From Phorcus lineatus (Eukaryota; Mollusca; Gastropoda; Trochida; Trochidae), in assembly GCA_921293015.1 (NCBI GenBank), contig OV121098.1, forward strand, positions 18,500,161 through 18,564,160: a DNA stretch of 64,000 nt. The letters run 5' to 3'. The position numbers were made by a program, and so were the translations under genes. The notes below the pieces were generated by a model, which did no database searches, was not told the origin of the DNA, and saw nothing but the letters and a program-made list of their open reading frames with translations. Shown one piece after another: positions 14,201 through 26,269 of the stretch (position 1 is the first letter of the stretch; the number at the start of each line of letters is the position of its first letter).

Positions 14201-14246
14201 GTTGGTAGTGTCAGAAGCTCAGATGGTAAGTGTCAGTAGCTCAGTT
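11242..14246 (+). repeat. tRNA D-arm / Pol III box A tandem array
   Basis: About 3 kb made almost entirely of 20-24 bp units of the form TAGCTCAGTTGGTAGAGCG plus TCAG. TAGCTCAGTTGG matches the box A consensus of RNA polymerase III type 2 promoters (TRGCNNAGNNGG) at every fixed position. The unit corresponds to the D-arm and the start of the anticodon stem of a tRNA. Recurrent variants are AGCTCAGATGGTAGTG, TTGTAGCTCAGTTAGTAG and GTTGTTCAGTTAATAGAG. Ordered together they form a higher-order unit of about 108 bp. The first unit (11245-11275) keeps GGGGATG before the D-arm, as in the 5' acceptor strand of a tRNA or tRNA-derived SINE head. No anticodon loop, box B (GGTTCRANTCC) or 3' acceptor strand was seen in the array, so the units are not tRNA genes. 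There are roughly 140 units by length. Confidence 0.93.
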
Positions 14247-14469
14247 GACAAACTGATACTCTACCAACCGAGCTACTAACTTTACCAACTGTGGTACTGA
14301 CGCTCCACAAGTTGAAACTGACACTACAATCTTATCTACTGACACTACCAACTGAGCTACTGGCACTACCAACCGAGCTACTAACTTTACCAACTGAGGT
14401 ACTGACACTCCACAAGCTGAAACTGACACTACAATCTTAGCTACTGACACTACCAACTGAGCTACTCAG
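14247..14469 (-). repeat. Inverted terminal segment of the box A array
   Basis: From about 14247 the same repeat continues in the opposite orientation, with units reading CTACCAACTGAGCTAC. The switch lies at a small palindrome (TCAGTT, GAC, AAACTGA without its first A). The inverted part holds two copies of a 106-107 bp higher-order unit (from about 14261 and 14367), which include two units not typical of the forward array (CTCCACAAGYTGAAACTG and CACTACAATCTTA). The 71-codon minus-strand frame here is only the repeat read through. Confidence 0.85.
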
Positions 14470-14805
14470 GTGAGTGTCAATTTTAAGTGTAGAATTTTGG
14501 TAGGAAAATGAGTCGTTATTTATAAACAAATTCCGGGATAAAGGGCTGGCCTGCTTGTTTGGTTATATATATGATTCATTTTGATCAACAATCTCCTAAA
14601 AGCTGATTCATAGGGCAATTTACCATTTCCAGGGTACAGAAAGATTGCGGGACCAAACGTAAAGATATACTCTGAGTAAGCTGATTATAACAGTTACCTT
14701 CTTGAACATCACTTTCCAGAATAAACATGAAGGTCACTCAAGGAATTATAGGGATGTGTCAGGATGAGAGCTTATTGGGAATTTTGCTTTGAGTATTAAA
14801 TGACT
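14470..14805. other. No gene recognised
   Basis: Unique-looking AT-rich DNA between the box A array and the next dispersed element. Confidence 0.5.
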
Positions 14806-15160
14806 TTATTACTCTCCCGTTGAAGATACCGCCGTTTAATAAATCTACAAAGTTATTACACATTGTGTAATAACATCGCGTGTTGATTGACGTCACATGA
14901 CGTCACAATCGTTAAACATGATGTCACAATGTTAGCGAAGCAACGACAATGGCTATCCTGGCGATCTGTATGATTTTTCTTTGATATAATTCAGCGAGTA
15001 ATAAATAAAATACTAAACTCAGTCTCGTATAATTACATTTTTATGAAACTCGTGAATGGTATCGGTATCTAACTCGCTTTCGCTCATTAAATACCAAACC
15101 ATACACTCGTTTCATAAATATGTTATTAAACGGGAAGTCGTTTAGTATTCTCTATTTATG
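14806..15160 (+). mobile_element. MITE-like element with CRE motifs, copy A
   Basis: About 355 bp that matches a second copy at 19922-20224 at both ends: both start TTATTACTC followed by CCC, and both end with CGTTTAGTAT, CCTCTAT-type sequence and ATG. Near the ends an inverted pair is visible: CCGTTTAATAA near 14832 against TTATTAAACGG near 15125. Inside are a near-perfect hairpin at 14852-14874 (arms GTTATTACACA and TGTGTAATAAC, one-base loop) and two full TGACGTCA sites at 14888-14895 and 14898-14905, then TGATGTCA. There is no open frame of note, so it would be a non-autonomous element. Its class is unknown. Confidence 0.6.
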
Positions 15161-15660
15161 TTGTATTCTAAGAAATACTCATGACAAAAAAGTAATACAA
15201 GGACATCATCAAGGATTGCCAGGTAGATGTCCAGGAGTATTCCAGTATCAAAGATGATGTTAACTCTTCCTAGCAGAGAGTTACATCAGCTGACTCCCTG
15301 GCAGGCCGGGATGACAGGTTCTGTCACCATCACTCCAGATATAGTTCTGTGCCCACAGACCGGGAGCATGATGGGAGAACCAGTAACTAGGCTCCTTAGC
15401 CTTGATCCTGTCACGTGTGTCTCCTGCTCTCTGATCTATCCTCGTATCACTCAGGACCTTCTGAAGAAACTCTGATTAATGGCTAGATTCAGAAAAAATT
15501 GGATCTTTAATTACAACTCTGAAATTTTAATATCTGTTTTTTCATTCTGTAATCAAAAGATCAAAGGCTCCAATGTCAGCTATTTATGAATGCGGCAAAC
15601 GGGCAAACAAATTAGCTAAATTATTTGAATTTATGAACATCTTAAAGTCAACATTGATTT
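15161..15660. other. No confident gene; one 82-codon open frame
   Basis: The plus-strand frame 15227-15475 is moderately GC-rich and ends in KKL-stop, but it has no recognisable domain and no clear splice context. The remainder is AT-rich. Confidence 0.4.
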
Positions 15661-15699
15661 ATTCATAAGCTAAGGATGAGAGTTTGATGTAATAATTTC

Positions 15700-15850
15700 A
15701 CTGTGGGAAGAAAGGAATGAAATACAAGGAAGGGGGTAACGAAATGAAGTGAGACAGAGTTGGAAGAAGTGAGAGGAGGAAAAAGAAAATCAGAGAGAGA
15801 CAAAGAGAGAGACAGACAGACAGACACACAGACAGACCGAGCACTGGCAA
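15700..15850 (+). repeat. Purine-rich GA/GACA low-complexity tract
   Basis: GAGAGAGA and (GACA)n runs. The minus-strand Ser/Leu-rich open frame across it is a microsatellite translation, not a protein. Confidence 0.75.
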
Positions 15851-16019
15851 CACTAGATGGCGCTATTGCTTGACACATTATCTATACACATCTCAGTGGT
15901 CTCAGGTCTGTCCTTTTCTGATTGACGGTTTAGTCAGTGAAGCAAGTATTTCAGAAGTGATATATTTTGGAAAGTGTTGAAACTGACATTATAAAGGATA
16001 GTGATAACTCAATCAGAGA

Positions 16020-16818
16020 ACGACACACACAGAGACCCACACACATGACCAGACACATATATGGACACAGACACATACATAGACACAGACACAGACACAT
16101 ACATAGACACAGATCAAGACGCAATCACTGACCTACACACATGACCAGACACATATATATAGACACAGACACATACATAGACACAGACACATATATAGAC
16201 ATAGACACAGATCAAGACGCAAATACTGACCTACACACATGACCAGACACATATATATATAAACACAGACGCATACATGGACACAGACACATACATGGAC
16301 ACAGACACATACATGGACACAGACACATACATAGACACAGACACATACATAGACACAGACACATACATAGACACAGACACATACATGGAGGCAGACAAAT
16401 ACATAGACACAGGTCAAGACACAAACACTGACCTACACACATGACCAGACACAGACAGATCTAGACACAGACACATACATAGACACAGACCCATACATGG
16501 ATACAGACACATACAAAGACACAGATCGAGACACATTCACAGATACTGACCCAAACACATGACCAGACACAGACACATACATAGACATAGATCCAGACAC
16601 AGACACATACATAGACACAGACACATAACTAGACACAGACACACACATAGACACAGACACTGACCCAAACACATGACCAGACACAGATCTAGACACAGAC
16701 ACATAACTAGACACAGACACACACATAGACATAGATCCAGTCACAGACACATTCATAGACACAGACACATACATGGACACAGACACATACATAGACACAG
16801 ACATATACATGGACACAG
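16020..16818 (+). repeat. ACACAGACACATACATAG minisatellite
   Basis: About 800 bp built from 18-20 bp ACACAGACACATACATAG units. Longer interspersed blocks (ACTGACCTACACACATGACC and relatives) recur about every 100-120 bp, so the array has a higher-order pattern. The Cys/Val- and Ser/Val-rich minus-strand frames are products of a short unit without stops. Confidence 0.9.
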
Positions 16819-18300
16819 AATGTCATTCTTGTATTAAAAGATTCAACATTTAGTTTCAATTGAGAACATTGTTCTCTTGTCTTTGTTTGATGGCCTGTAT
16901 TTATAGTTTATTATCATGGATGTTTCCAAATGAAAATGTTTACAGGAATATTTTTCGACTTGAGTATTGTGCCAGCCAGCAGCACTCAAGCACTTAACAC
17001 ATTAGCTGGGGTTGCTCCAGATGATCACTTTCAATCAAATATCTTCGTAATATTTCTCAAAGGTCGTGTCATATGATGAAGAATCATGTGTGAATTCTCC
17101 TGGTATTAACACATTATCAAAACTTCTTCATAAAAGATTAAGATCGATGTGCTTAGCTTGTATAAAATCTGTGTTCTCCTTAAATGAGAAACATGAAAGA
17201 GACACATTCAAACAAAAAAGATTTTCAGATGGAAATTAGTTTTCAAAAATGTCTAACTGGTTTTTGCTTACATACTGGCTATTCATCATCACATAAGCTT
17301 TTTAGTTATGATGTTTCAAGTTGTTGTTAGCATTGCAGCAAAAGCTAAGAATTGCTATGAGAATACTTAAAGACATTTAACTCTTTACAAACAAATCACA
17401 CTGAAATATATGCATCCCAAGTGCTCTGGTACAAGCGGGGGGCTGGTCTGATACAGTAGTGTTGAGCTGTTGGGACCAACTCGTGGGACTTGCACTCACG
17501 GTGTCGTCTTTGAACCTGGATACATACATCACAGACCTGCCTTCATCTGCTCTCCAGTAAATTAGTTTTCTTCAAACAAACTCCACTTGAAAGTGTTCCA
17601 AATAACAGTTATAAAAACTTTTAAGTAACATGAAATATGTGTTGTTATTCTAGAGAGATTTGACTCTGATTTCTACATAATGATGATGAAGATGTTGCAA
17701 GTATCGAAAAGGAAAAGTGTTGAAATTTGTAAAAGTATGATGGATTTTTCTTCGTGCAGCAGAGTCCTTGATAAATATGGTTGGTGGATTGACTTCAGTC
17801 AAGAGGTGCAGGTTTGATCTCATCAAGAGAGTATCGGCCAATCGTGTCACAATATTCTAGATGTTCCTGTCACTCTGATCAATCCTGTGGATCGAGAAAA
17901 TAGATTTTTGTTTTATATCTTTTGAATTTCTCATGCTTTTGATTTTCAACAGATTTGTACTTTACTGCTTTATAATTTGACAAATTTAAATAGGCTATAT
18001 TGCCAACATTCGATGTTGCTCTTGTAATTTGAGAATCGAAACTGGTAGACATAATAAGGAAGTTGGCAATATGTAAATGTTATGATATATTAGGGAATAA
18101 GTTAATTCCAAAGATATAGATTGTAAATTCCCTAGCATGCTACCATTTTATGCTTTAATGTCTTCTTGTAATCTTTATACCATCACACAATCAGCAAATT
18201 CATTGTTACTTTAATTCATCAGCAGGTGCTTGGTTATTCTGCAGTAGAGATCAATACATGCATTCTTATATGATGTTATCATTTCCTTAATCTCATTTCA
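16819..18300. other. No gene recognised
   Basis: AT-rich DNA; no domain, repeat array or RNA motif seen. Confidence 0.5.
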
Positions 18301-18344
18301 TTCAATAATTCAAGACTCTTGTCAACAACAGATTTTTTTCAACA

Positions 18345-18487
18345 TCATAATCATAGTCTTTGATGTCATCATCATTGTCATCGCAATCACCATCTTCATC
18401 AGCATCACTGCTGTCATCATCATTGTAATTATTGCTAATGTCATCGTCATCATTGTCAAAGTTATTGTCATTGTTCATCATCATCGT
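18345..18487 (-). repeat. Imperfect (TCA)n trinucleotide tract
   Basis: CATCATCATTGTCATCG-type sequence. On the minus strand it reads as an Asp/Asn-rich frame of 62 codons, which is what any (GAT)n/(GAC)n repeat gives. No flanking gene context supports it as protein. Confidence 0.7.
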
Positions 18488-18489
18488 CA

Positions 18490-19921
18490 CCTTTGATTAC
18501 TGTCTGGAACATGAGTGAATATTTTCAGATGAGGTGATGAGGTGATGGAATGTAAACCTGCTCATGAACAAAGAAAGGACAGCAGGAAATAAGCTGACAT
18601 TTAATACAAGAGTTACAGTCTAATATGGCAGTATAAATTCAGTTTAAAACCGAACTGCGTTAACAATCCGTTTTAAACACATAAATTTGCAGGTGTTGAA
18701 TAACAGTGAATCATGGATATTTTACAAATGCATCTATTTATCTTCTGACTAACCTATTGTCAACTCTTCTGACCATTGGCTTATCAAATGGGATTTTACA
18801 GATCTTTCTTTGCTTAGGTTAATAGGACAACTATATGATTTTCAAAACAAGGGAAATAACTGTTACACGATGTGAACAGAGTATATGGCAATTTTTAAAC
18901 ATCTCGCGTATTCTATTTGTTGCTGCCTTCAGCAGGGGAGCTAGACTAAATCCAGTTGCTGATTTACTTATCTTGTTATGAAACTATGTTTTTGAGTTAA
19001 AAATTAGAATTGCATTCATATAGACAGACTTGTATCATATATCATTTCATATATTTCCAATATTCTATTTCAAATTGGCTGCCTCAGGTGTATGTACAAT
19101 TTTGTTTTACATTGTGATCTGAATTCTTGACAAGTATGTCAAAGTCTTGATTTAAAATTTCAGAGAAACCATATCAAACTTATTGAGTGTAGTCATTGGG
19201 ATAGCTTTTTGTCCTTAGGCTTTCATTGAGTTCATAAACTCTCAAATTCTAGCAGTATATATAATTGATTTTTAGGAACCGAGTGTTGGGTGACAGTGGA
19301 GTCACGTCTTGTATTAAATGAATGTAGTTTTAGTTTACATTGCATTGTATGTCATATATGAGGCAGTGAAATGCTGATTTTTTTTTAAGTTGCTCTTTTG
19401 CTTGATGTCCTAATGGTCTGTTCTGCTCAGATTGTTGTTCCATATAAGAAATTAGAACACAGAGCCTCTGCAGAGGAACTGGCACCGGGTTGTTGCACAG
19501 TCAAGATATCTAAAGTATACTTGCTCTAAGGTTAACAAAGAAGAAGTGACTATATCCAATGCATCACATGCACAACACATAGACATGGGTAAAGTCATCC
19601 CTTCTTTGCCAAGATTCAACGGTCTTGCTTCTTGCACTGGTTTCTCTGTGGTCAGCTCATGACATTAAACTAGCCATGCTTCACTGAAGGAATTTAACAC
19701 TAATTATCATGATCTACTCGACATTATGGTGAAGGTTTCTGAAGAGTCTTCTAGATGGATGTGATGGCTTGCTGCATGAAAATACCAAGTCTCATAATCA
19801 TAAGCTGTATGCATGCACTGTATGAAGTATAAGAGTTATCATATTTTACTGATCTTGTAGCCTTTACCTACTTCAAATTGGAGGACCATTGACTATAGTG
19901 TGTGAATCTTGGTAACAGAAT
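18490..19921. other. No gene recognised
   Basis: AT-rich DNA without an assignable feature. Confidence 0.5.
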
Positions 19922-20224
19922 TATTACTCGCCCATGTATAAGATACTGCGGTGTAATATTTTTACAGCGATATTAAACTAGTGTAATACCGCTGCATGTA
20001 TGAAGTCATATTATTGTGTGGTTGTGACGTCATAATCTTGGCACCACCGTCACAATGGAGGCCAAGCTGTGGAAATGTTTTATTCATTACACTTGTTATT
20101 TGCGGAAATGTTTTATTCATTACACTTGTTTATGATTTGGCTTTCGCTCGTTTTATACTGAATCATTAACTCGTCTAATAAAAATAGTATTAAATGGAAG
20201 GTCGTTTAGTATCCTCTATATATG
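19922..20224 (+). mobile_element. MITE-like element with CRE motif, copy B
   Basis: Second copy of the element at 14806-15160, about 303 bp. Shared landmarks are the TTATTACTC start, a GATACYGC block, a TGACGTCA site (20025-20032), CGTCACAATG, GGCTTTCGCTC, and the terminal GGTCGTTTAGTATCCTCTAT. It differs from copy A inside, where a block GGAAATGTTTTATTCATTAC is present twice in tandem near 20073 and 20104. The copies are clearly diverged, so neither insertion is recent. Confidence 0.6.
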
Positions 20225-23200
20225 AAGTGTTCAATACTAGTCGAGTTGCTGTGTAGTCAGTGTGCTGCTACTTGTGTTGGTACCAATATATTGATGACAC
20301 TTGAACCTCAACACCGCGTTCATGTTTCTAGACCACAATGTTTATTGGGAAGGAGTGTGTTTCAACCAAGCCCTTTGGATTTTATTCATTGATTGCAGGT
20401 ACCATCCCCTGACAAACAGCCTACGCTAAAGATAAACAGAAGAATGCATTGTGCTACCATCTAACACAAACATAGGTGTATAAAGTGTTGCACAAAACAA
20501 GGGATAACAAACTGTCTGAAATTAAAAACTGTTGAAAAATATTTTGTTAACTTTGATGCTGTTGATGGTGAACTCCTTTGATGAAAGTGCAAACATCTGC
20601 ATTATAAAACGATGCTACTTATATATTACGAAAGTTTTTATTCTTTTGCTAATACCTGCTAAGATTATATATGGAGTTTTGCTTGTGAAGTTGAGTTGTC
20701 TTTGCTATATCATTCTGAGACAAATATGTGTTACTCTGGTCCTGAATACTGTAATCTGTATCATGTCTGTTTTAGGTTTGAGAATTAATTTTTGTCCAAA
20801 TAAATGATGTGATATGGAATAAGCATGTATTGAAGAGGTTGATGGATGTACAGTGCAGTGCTGTATCATGTAGGAAAGAAATGGAATAACCATTACACAC
20901 AGAAGATGTTCCCATCATACCAGCTTCCCTAGCGCTAGAATATATCATCTGGGCTTGTTATGAACTGATGGTGACTCTTGGGTCCTAAAACTGATTTATC
21001 TGGATGCTTAGTCATGCTAGCAAGTTTCAGGAATAGAATCTGAGACATAAAAAACATCATAGAGACGAGGAAATCAAGCTAAATATCGATGATGAAAACA
21101 AATGAAAAGAAATGTTAAGAATGTATTAAAATGACCTGATTTTTATTTGATAAGCAATCGGAAGCCTCTAATGACACCAAGTACATACGACTGGAAGTTT
21201 ATTTGTGTTTAAACGTACAATTTATATATTAGGTTATCTTTATTTAATGTCATGGTTTTCAATATTAGCAGTGTTGAGGTTGGTTGTGAATGAATAATTC
21301 AGTCTCCACAGCACAATGCTTCTCAGTGATTGAGATCAGTCCAGCTCAACACCCTTATTAGAGTAAACACCTATGAATATTTCACCTGCCTCAGCACCCC
21401 ACCTGGCAGGTACATAACAATTACTGGGCAATGACTAGAAACATTCGGTTCTTTCGGAGAAGGTTAAGTACTGGGTACTGCAAGTGACTAGCCAAAAACC
21501 ACTAACTGAGAAGTATATGGAAGTATTTCGAATCCTATTCAGATCTTTTTTCACTAATATGATCATGTAAAGGTCATTTTACAGGTATGGTATCCGTGGC
21601 AGAGTTTGAATTTTTTTAATGAATACACCTTATGAAATTCCCCTGCAACACTTGTTACAACATTGTTGCCACGACAGTAATGGAAGTGGTTGAACTCCCA
21701 AATCTTGCCCCCCACCAGCTGATGCACATTTGGTTTACTCAAGATTTCATTGGTTGTTCACTCTTGTCAATTTCAGTATACGTGAGATGTTGAAGTTTTA
21801 ATGAGCGGTGTCAGTGATGCGTGTGAGGGAATGAGGTCTGACAGATGAATGACAGCTGATTGGTTTGAGAGTGTATTGCCATTCTTCCCGACAGGGTTCA
21901 CAGAGGGAGACAACAAGGGAAGCCTGCAAGATTATGTTTTGTTCTAGACCACTCTTATTTGAGTCTGTAATAAGTGACTTCAATGACGCAAAAAATATTT
22001 AAACCATTGCTCATCCATTAAACTAAGACGCGATGGTCTATAATATATATTCCAGCAACTGTATTTTGCAACACAAAATGATTTGAAGCTACAGTTGATT
22101 CAACAGCTAATGTTAAAGTGTCTTAATGCTTTCAATGACAACATCAGCATTTCATAACACATTTAGCCATACTGTGATTTTATGACTTCATACACATGAG
22201 AACTGTAATCATACAAGAACTGTATAACTGAAGCAGTCTGCATAAAACCTTTTGATTTGTTGATTGTTGTTGAAATAACCGAATATCAGGTAAAATAAAG
22301 TTAATTAAATGAGTTCTGGTCAACATTCAATAGGATCTAACCACTTTAAATTAGTTATAACATTTTCAACTTGGCTTTGAATGCATGCTTGTATTCCTGG
22401 TAAAAATAGTTCCATAGTTAGGATATCAAAATGTTTGAAAATAATGGGCGGGCAAAGTTCTTTCCATTTGGGTTGTCTTTCCACACATTATTCCGACATA
22501 GTGAGATTGGCTTATCCCTTAACTTTAAGATCCTAGAAATGCCAAGGGAAGTGAACCTTTCAATTTATCATAAGAGATAATAAATGCCTATGTATTGAAA
22601 TAATCTGTACTTATATTAACATTTTATACATCACTGATACATAATCAGAAAGGTGCAATGTAAACATCTGATAGGAAATTTAAATTTTGTTAATAAAAAG
22701 TTTAAAAAGACATTGAAATGATCACTGGGATATTTGTTTACATTAACTTTACAAAGGTCTGGAAGAGTGTGTATTCATTAAGGTTATTAGTGTCTGAGTG
22801 AACATGGCACCAATGGTCGGTGAAGTGCTAGCTTCTGTGTGTTGAATCTGCTGATCAATGTCTATAATGGGTTGGGGCACGACTTGTATTGTCCAATTAA
22901 GCGAACAAGCAGCACTGTTGTTTGTCCGCTTTCCATTTCAGTGAACACCGCACTTAAGCAGTGCATACTTATTGATAATATTTATTGAAGATTTTCCCTC
23001 AAATTGTGAATGTTCCAAGTAAACTGTGGGCTATTTCTGCAGTTGACAAATCATTAATTGCCAGATCTGCTTGTATTGGTTAGAATGTAATCTGACTGTT
23101 ACATATAAATTGCTTTCCATTATCCATAAGCCCTGCAGCTTGGTTATCTCTTCAGCTGACAATAGTGTATTCATTTGAGCCCTGTCATACACTGAAGTAA

Positions 23201-23700
23201 ATGAGATTTTTCTGTTAGATTTGATTTTATAACCTCTTTTGAAATATACTTTTAAGCCCATCTGCCTTGCAGGCAGGAAATAAGCGACTTGTGGTGCTTC
23301 ATCAAAGTCAATTTCACTTTGTGCGGAATATCAAGTATTGATTTAGTTGGATCTTTTTGTTGTTGAAATTAATAAATGTATCAATAGCTTAGCCTTTAAG
23401 TTATAGGAAACAATTATGTAGAAAAAGAACATTTTCAATTTATCAAAATTAAGCTTTTGACATAATTACGTTTCCAGTAATATCAATAATTGTAAATTTT
23501 GATACTTCATTTTATTTTGTTTTAGAGAAATCTTTAAATAATCAAATTCAATTTGCAGTGGTATTTAAGTTTGTGTTTCTTTCAATTTGACAGTTAATCA
23601 TTATACATGTATTTTGTTGTGTTATTCAAGCTATGTTTTTTCTCCATTTGACTTCATTCATTAAGATCACATGGAGGCAGATATGTCTATTCATTTCATT
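20225..23700. other. No gene recognised
   Basis: About 3.5 kb with no convincing exon, RNA gene or transposon. The largest open frame (20532-20807, plus, 91 codons) is hydrophobic and unrecognised. Confidence 0.5.
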
Positions 23701-24292
23701 CTATGATTGTTCTAGCTTGAGTTGTAAATTGCTACCTTCTGATACTCCCTGTCTATGATAGTTTTAACTTAAGCTGTAACATGCTACCTTCTGATACTCC
23801 CCGTCTATGATAGTTCTATCTTGAGTTGTAGCATGCTACCTTCTGATACTCCCCGTCTATGATAGTTTTAACTTAAGCTGTAACATGCTACCTTCTGATA
23901 CTCCCCGTCTATGATGGTTCTATCTTGAGTTGTAGATTGCTACCTTCTGATGATCTTGGTCTATGATTGTTCTATCTTAAGTTGTAACATGCTACCTTCT
24001 GATGATCTTGGTCTATGATTGTTCTACCTTGAGGTGTAACATGCTACCTTCTGATGATCTTGGTCTATGATTGTTCTACCTTGAGTTGTAACATGCTACC
24101 TTCTGATGATCTTGGTCTATGATTGTTCTAGCTTGAGGTGTAACATGCTACCTTCTGATGATCTTGGTCTATGGTTGTTCTATCTTAAGCTGTAACATGC
24201 TACCTTCTGATGATCTTGGTCTATGATTGTTCTAGCTTGAGGTGTAACTTAATTGCTTCTTTCTGATACTCCTGGTCTATGATTGTTCAACT
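23701..24292 (+). repeat. 52-bp minisatellite, about 11 copies
   Basis: The unit starts CTATGATTGTTCTAGCTTGA and continues through ATGCTACCTTCTGATGATC. Two sub-types follow each other: units 1-5 end GATACTCCCYGT, later units end GATGATCTTGGT. This suggests two rounds of local amplification. Confidence 0.9.
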
Positions 24293-26130
24293 TAACCAAT
24301 ATTGAACAAGTTAAGAATGTTTGAACAATATCTGGCAGGTTAAGGGTTATCTGTCCAGTAAACTTACTTATTAATTAGGAAAATGCAAAGAGTATAATGA
24401 CACATGAGGAGCTTAATGAGATCAAGGCCAATGATAGTGCAACGTTGAGAGGTACTTGTGTTTGTGTAGTTGTGTACTCTTGATTGATACACTTGCTTCT
24501 CAACTGTCATCCACAGGTCATCTCCAAGCATTTTTCCCTTGTAAGATTTAGTTAAATCTTTCTCCTAGATGTCAGGAAAATCACTTAAGTCTGTTAAAAC
24601 ATTGGCATGTTTTTCCTATCTAAACATAAAATGGTCCACAGATATCAATGCTTTGTTTCCATTTCCATGTCATACAATAGTAGTTCTGACAGCCTGCTTG
24701 AAGCTCAGCATTGTAAGGATAAAACAATGCCTTACAGAACATTACTCAGGTGTCTGATGTCATACAACTTAATTGTACTCAGAAAAATTAGAGATTAATT
24801 CTGTCCATATTTCAGTAAATGTTGACACCAATTCCATCTGCAACCCACTGAGGTATCTTAAGTTACCTCTGGTCTAAGTTCTTGAGAAAATTTAGCCCTA
24901 TAATAAGACCCTTTATTGCAGGAAAGCTTATCTTTATTATCTTTATAGACAACTGTCGGTTGGCCAACCACTAGTTGAAATGTGTTTCCTCTTTGCCTTA
25001 CTGACATTAGAGTAAGCAAATAATAATACAAGTGATTTCTCTCCTGCAGATTTTCAATCAGAAAATGCTCTGTCAGATGTCAATTCTATTCATTCTTTAC
25101 ACTAAAAGAATTAAGGGAATCAGATTTGTCAATTTGCAGTATTTTGTCTTCCAAGGGAAGGTCAATGTTTGGCAGTTATTGAAATGCTGGGCCCTGTTTA
25201 TCTTTCAATTGTTATAGTATAAAGTTATAGGAAGTTCCTGTATGTTCTTATAGGATGGCAGGATTTCTGCAAGACAATCTCAGCGACTGGAGAAGTACTT
25301 GAAATCAGGGAGAAGTTTTAATTTCTAAAAGATATAACATACAAACAGATTTGAATTATTTGTTAGACTCTCAAATCACATCTCAGTGTCATCAAGGTAG
25401 TTACAGTACTGTTTCCCCTAGTTGTCAGTGATACACCATGAAGAACCGCCATGCCTCTAAGTTAATCTAACCTGCTGTCTAGCACCCATCAAATCTCTGT
25501 CAGGTTCGTCTGCTGCTTGAAACATTGATTACAGAGGAAGGCATATTTAAATGAATCTCCCGGTTTCAAATAGTTGGATTAAGTTTGATGATATGCAATT
25601 GCATCATGTGACAGGATGCTGATTTCACGCCTGTCATTTCCAGCAGTTGGTTTCAGGGTTCCCTGACAGTTAGGGAGTCTTGATGTCAACTGCCAACTGT
25701 ACTCTGCACCACCTATACTCAACCCCCTTGTGTGAACCTACTCCCCCCTCCACCCCACCCCCTCCTGCGTTTGTCATCATACATAGTTGTGCCTTTGGTG
25801 GTTTTCAACTTTCTAGAATTTTTTATTTTGTCAGTTTTCATCGAAACGCACCGTAGAAATTTCTTTTGAAACTTGACGGAAGAGGTTAACCAAACTTGGT
25901 ACATGAAATAATTGCCATGTGTTGATCGATGTGTCTTTTGTAGTTTTAAAATTTCTTTATTGTTCAGTTTCATACATTATTTACATGATCATTTTCATGT
26001 ACATACTGGCAAAACTAATCATTCAACTTATGTAAGGCTGGGAGATAAGTCATCTATGATAGCCCTTGTATTCTAAGAATGATTGATACTTTGAGGTAGA
26101 AATAATTGTAAATAATGGTAATGTAAACAT
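24293..26130. other. No gene recognised
   Basis: AT-rich DNA. A C-rich patch at about 25725-25770 (CCCCCTCCACCCCACCCCCT) gives a Gly-rich minus-strand tail to an otherwise unrecognised frame. Confidence 0.5.
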
Positions 26131-26142
26131 AATGGTACAAAT

Positions 26143-26262
26143 TCTTATCTCTCTCTCCCTCCCCCATCCTCTCAATCACATCTGCCCCCCAAACAAACTC
26201 CCTACCCTCTCAATCACATCTCTTTACACCCTCTTTCCCCCCCCTCACCCCCCCCCTTACGC
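26143..26262 (+). repeat. Polypyrimidine tract
   Basis: About 120 bp almost without purines in places (CTCTCTCTCCCTCCCCC, later runs of C up to nine). CTCTCAATCACATCT occurs twice. Such mirror-like pyrimidine tracts can form triplex DNA; that is inference. Confidence 0.65.
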
Positions 26263-26269
26263 ACACTTG

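Noticed and set aside
11242-14469. Array of tRNA genes
   Set aside because: Units lack the anticodon arm, box B and 3' acceptor strand, and are only 20-24 bp long.
2374-14480. Shared CAGGTGAGTGTCAA at 2373 and 14467
   Set aside because: Only about 14 bases match and the flanks do not; donor-like words of this size recur by chance.
16133-16816. Cys/Val- and Ser/Val-rich minus-strand proteins
   Set aside because: Translation of the ACACAGACACATACATAG minisatellite.
18302-18490. Acidic Asp/Asn-rich protein
   Set aside because: Trinucleotide repeat translation; no exon context.
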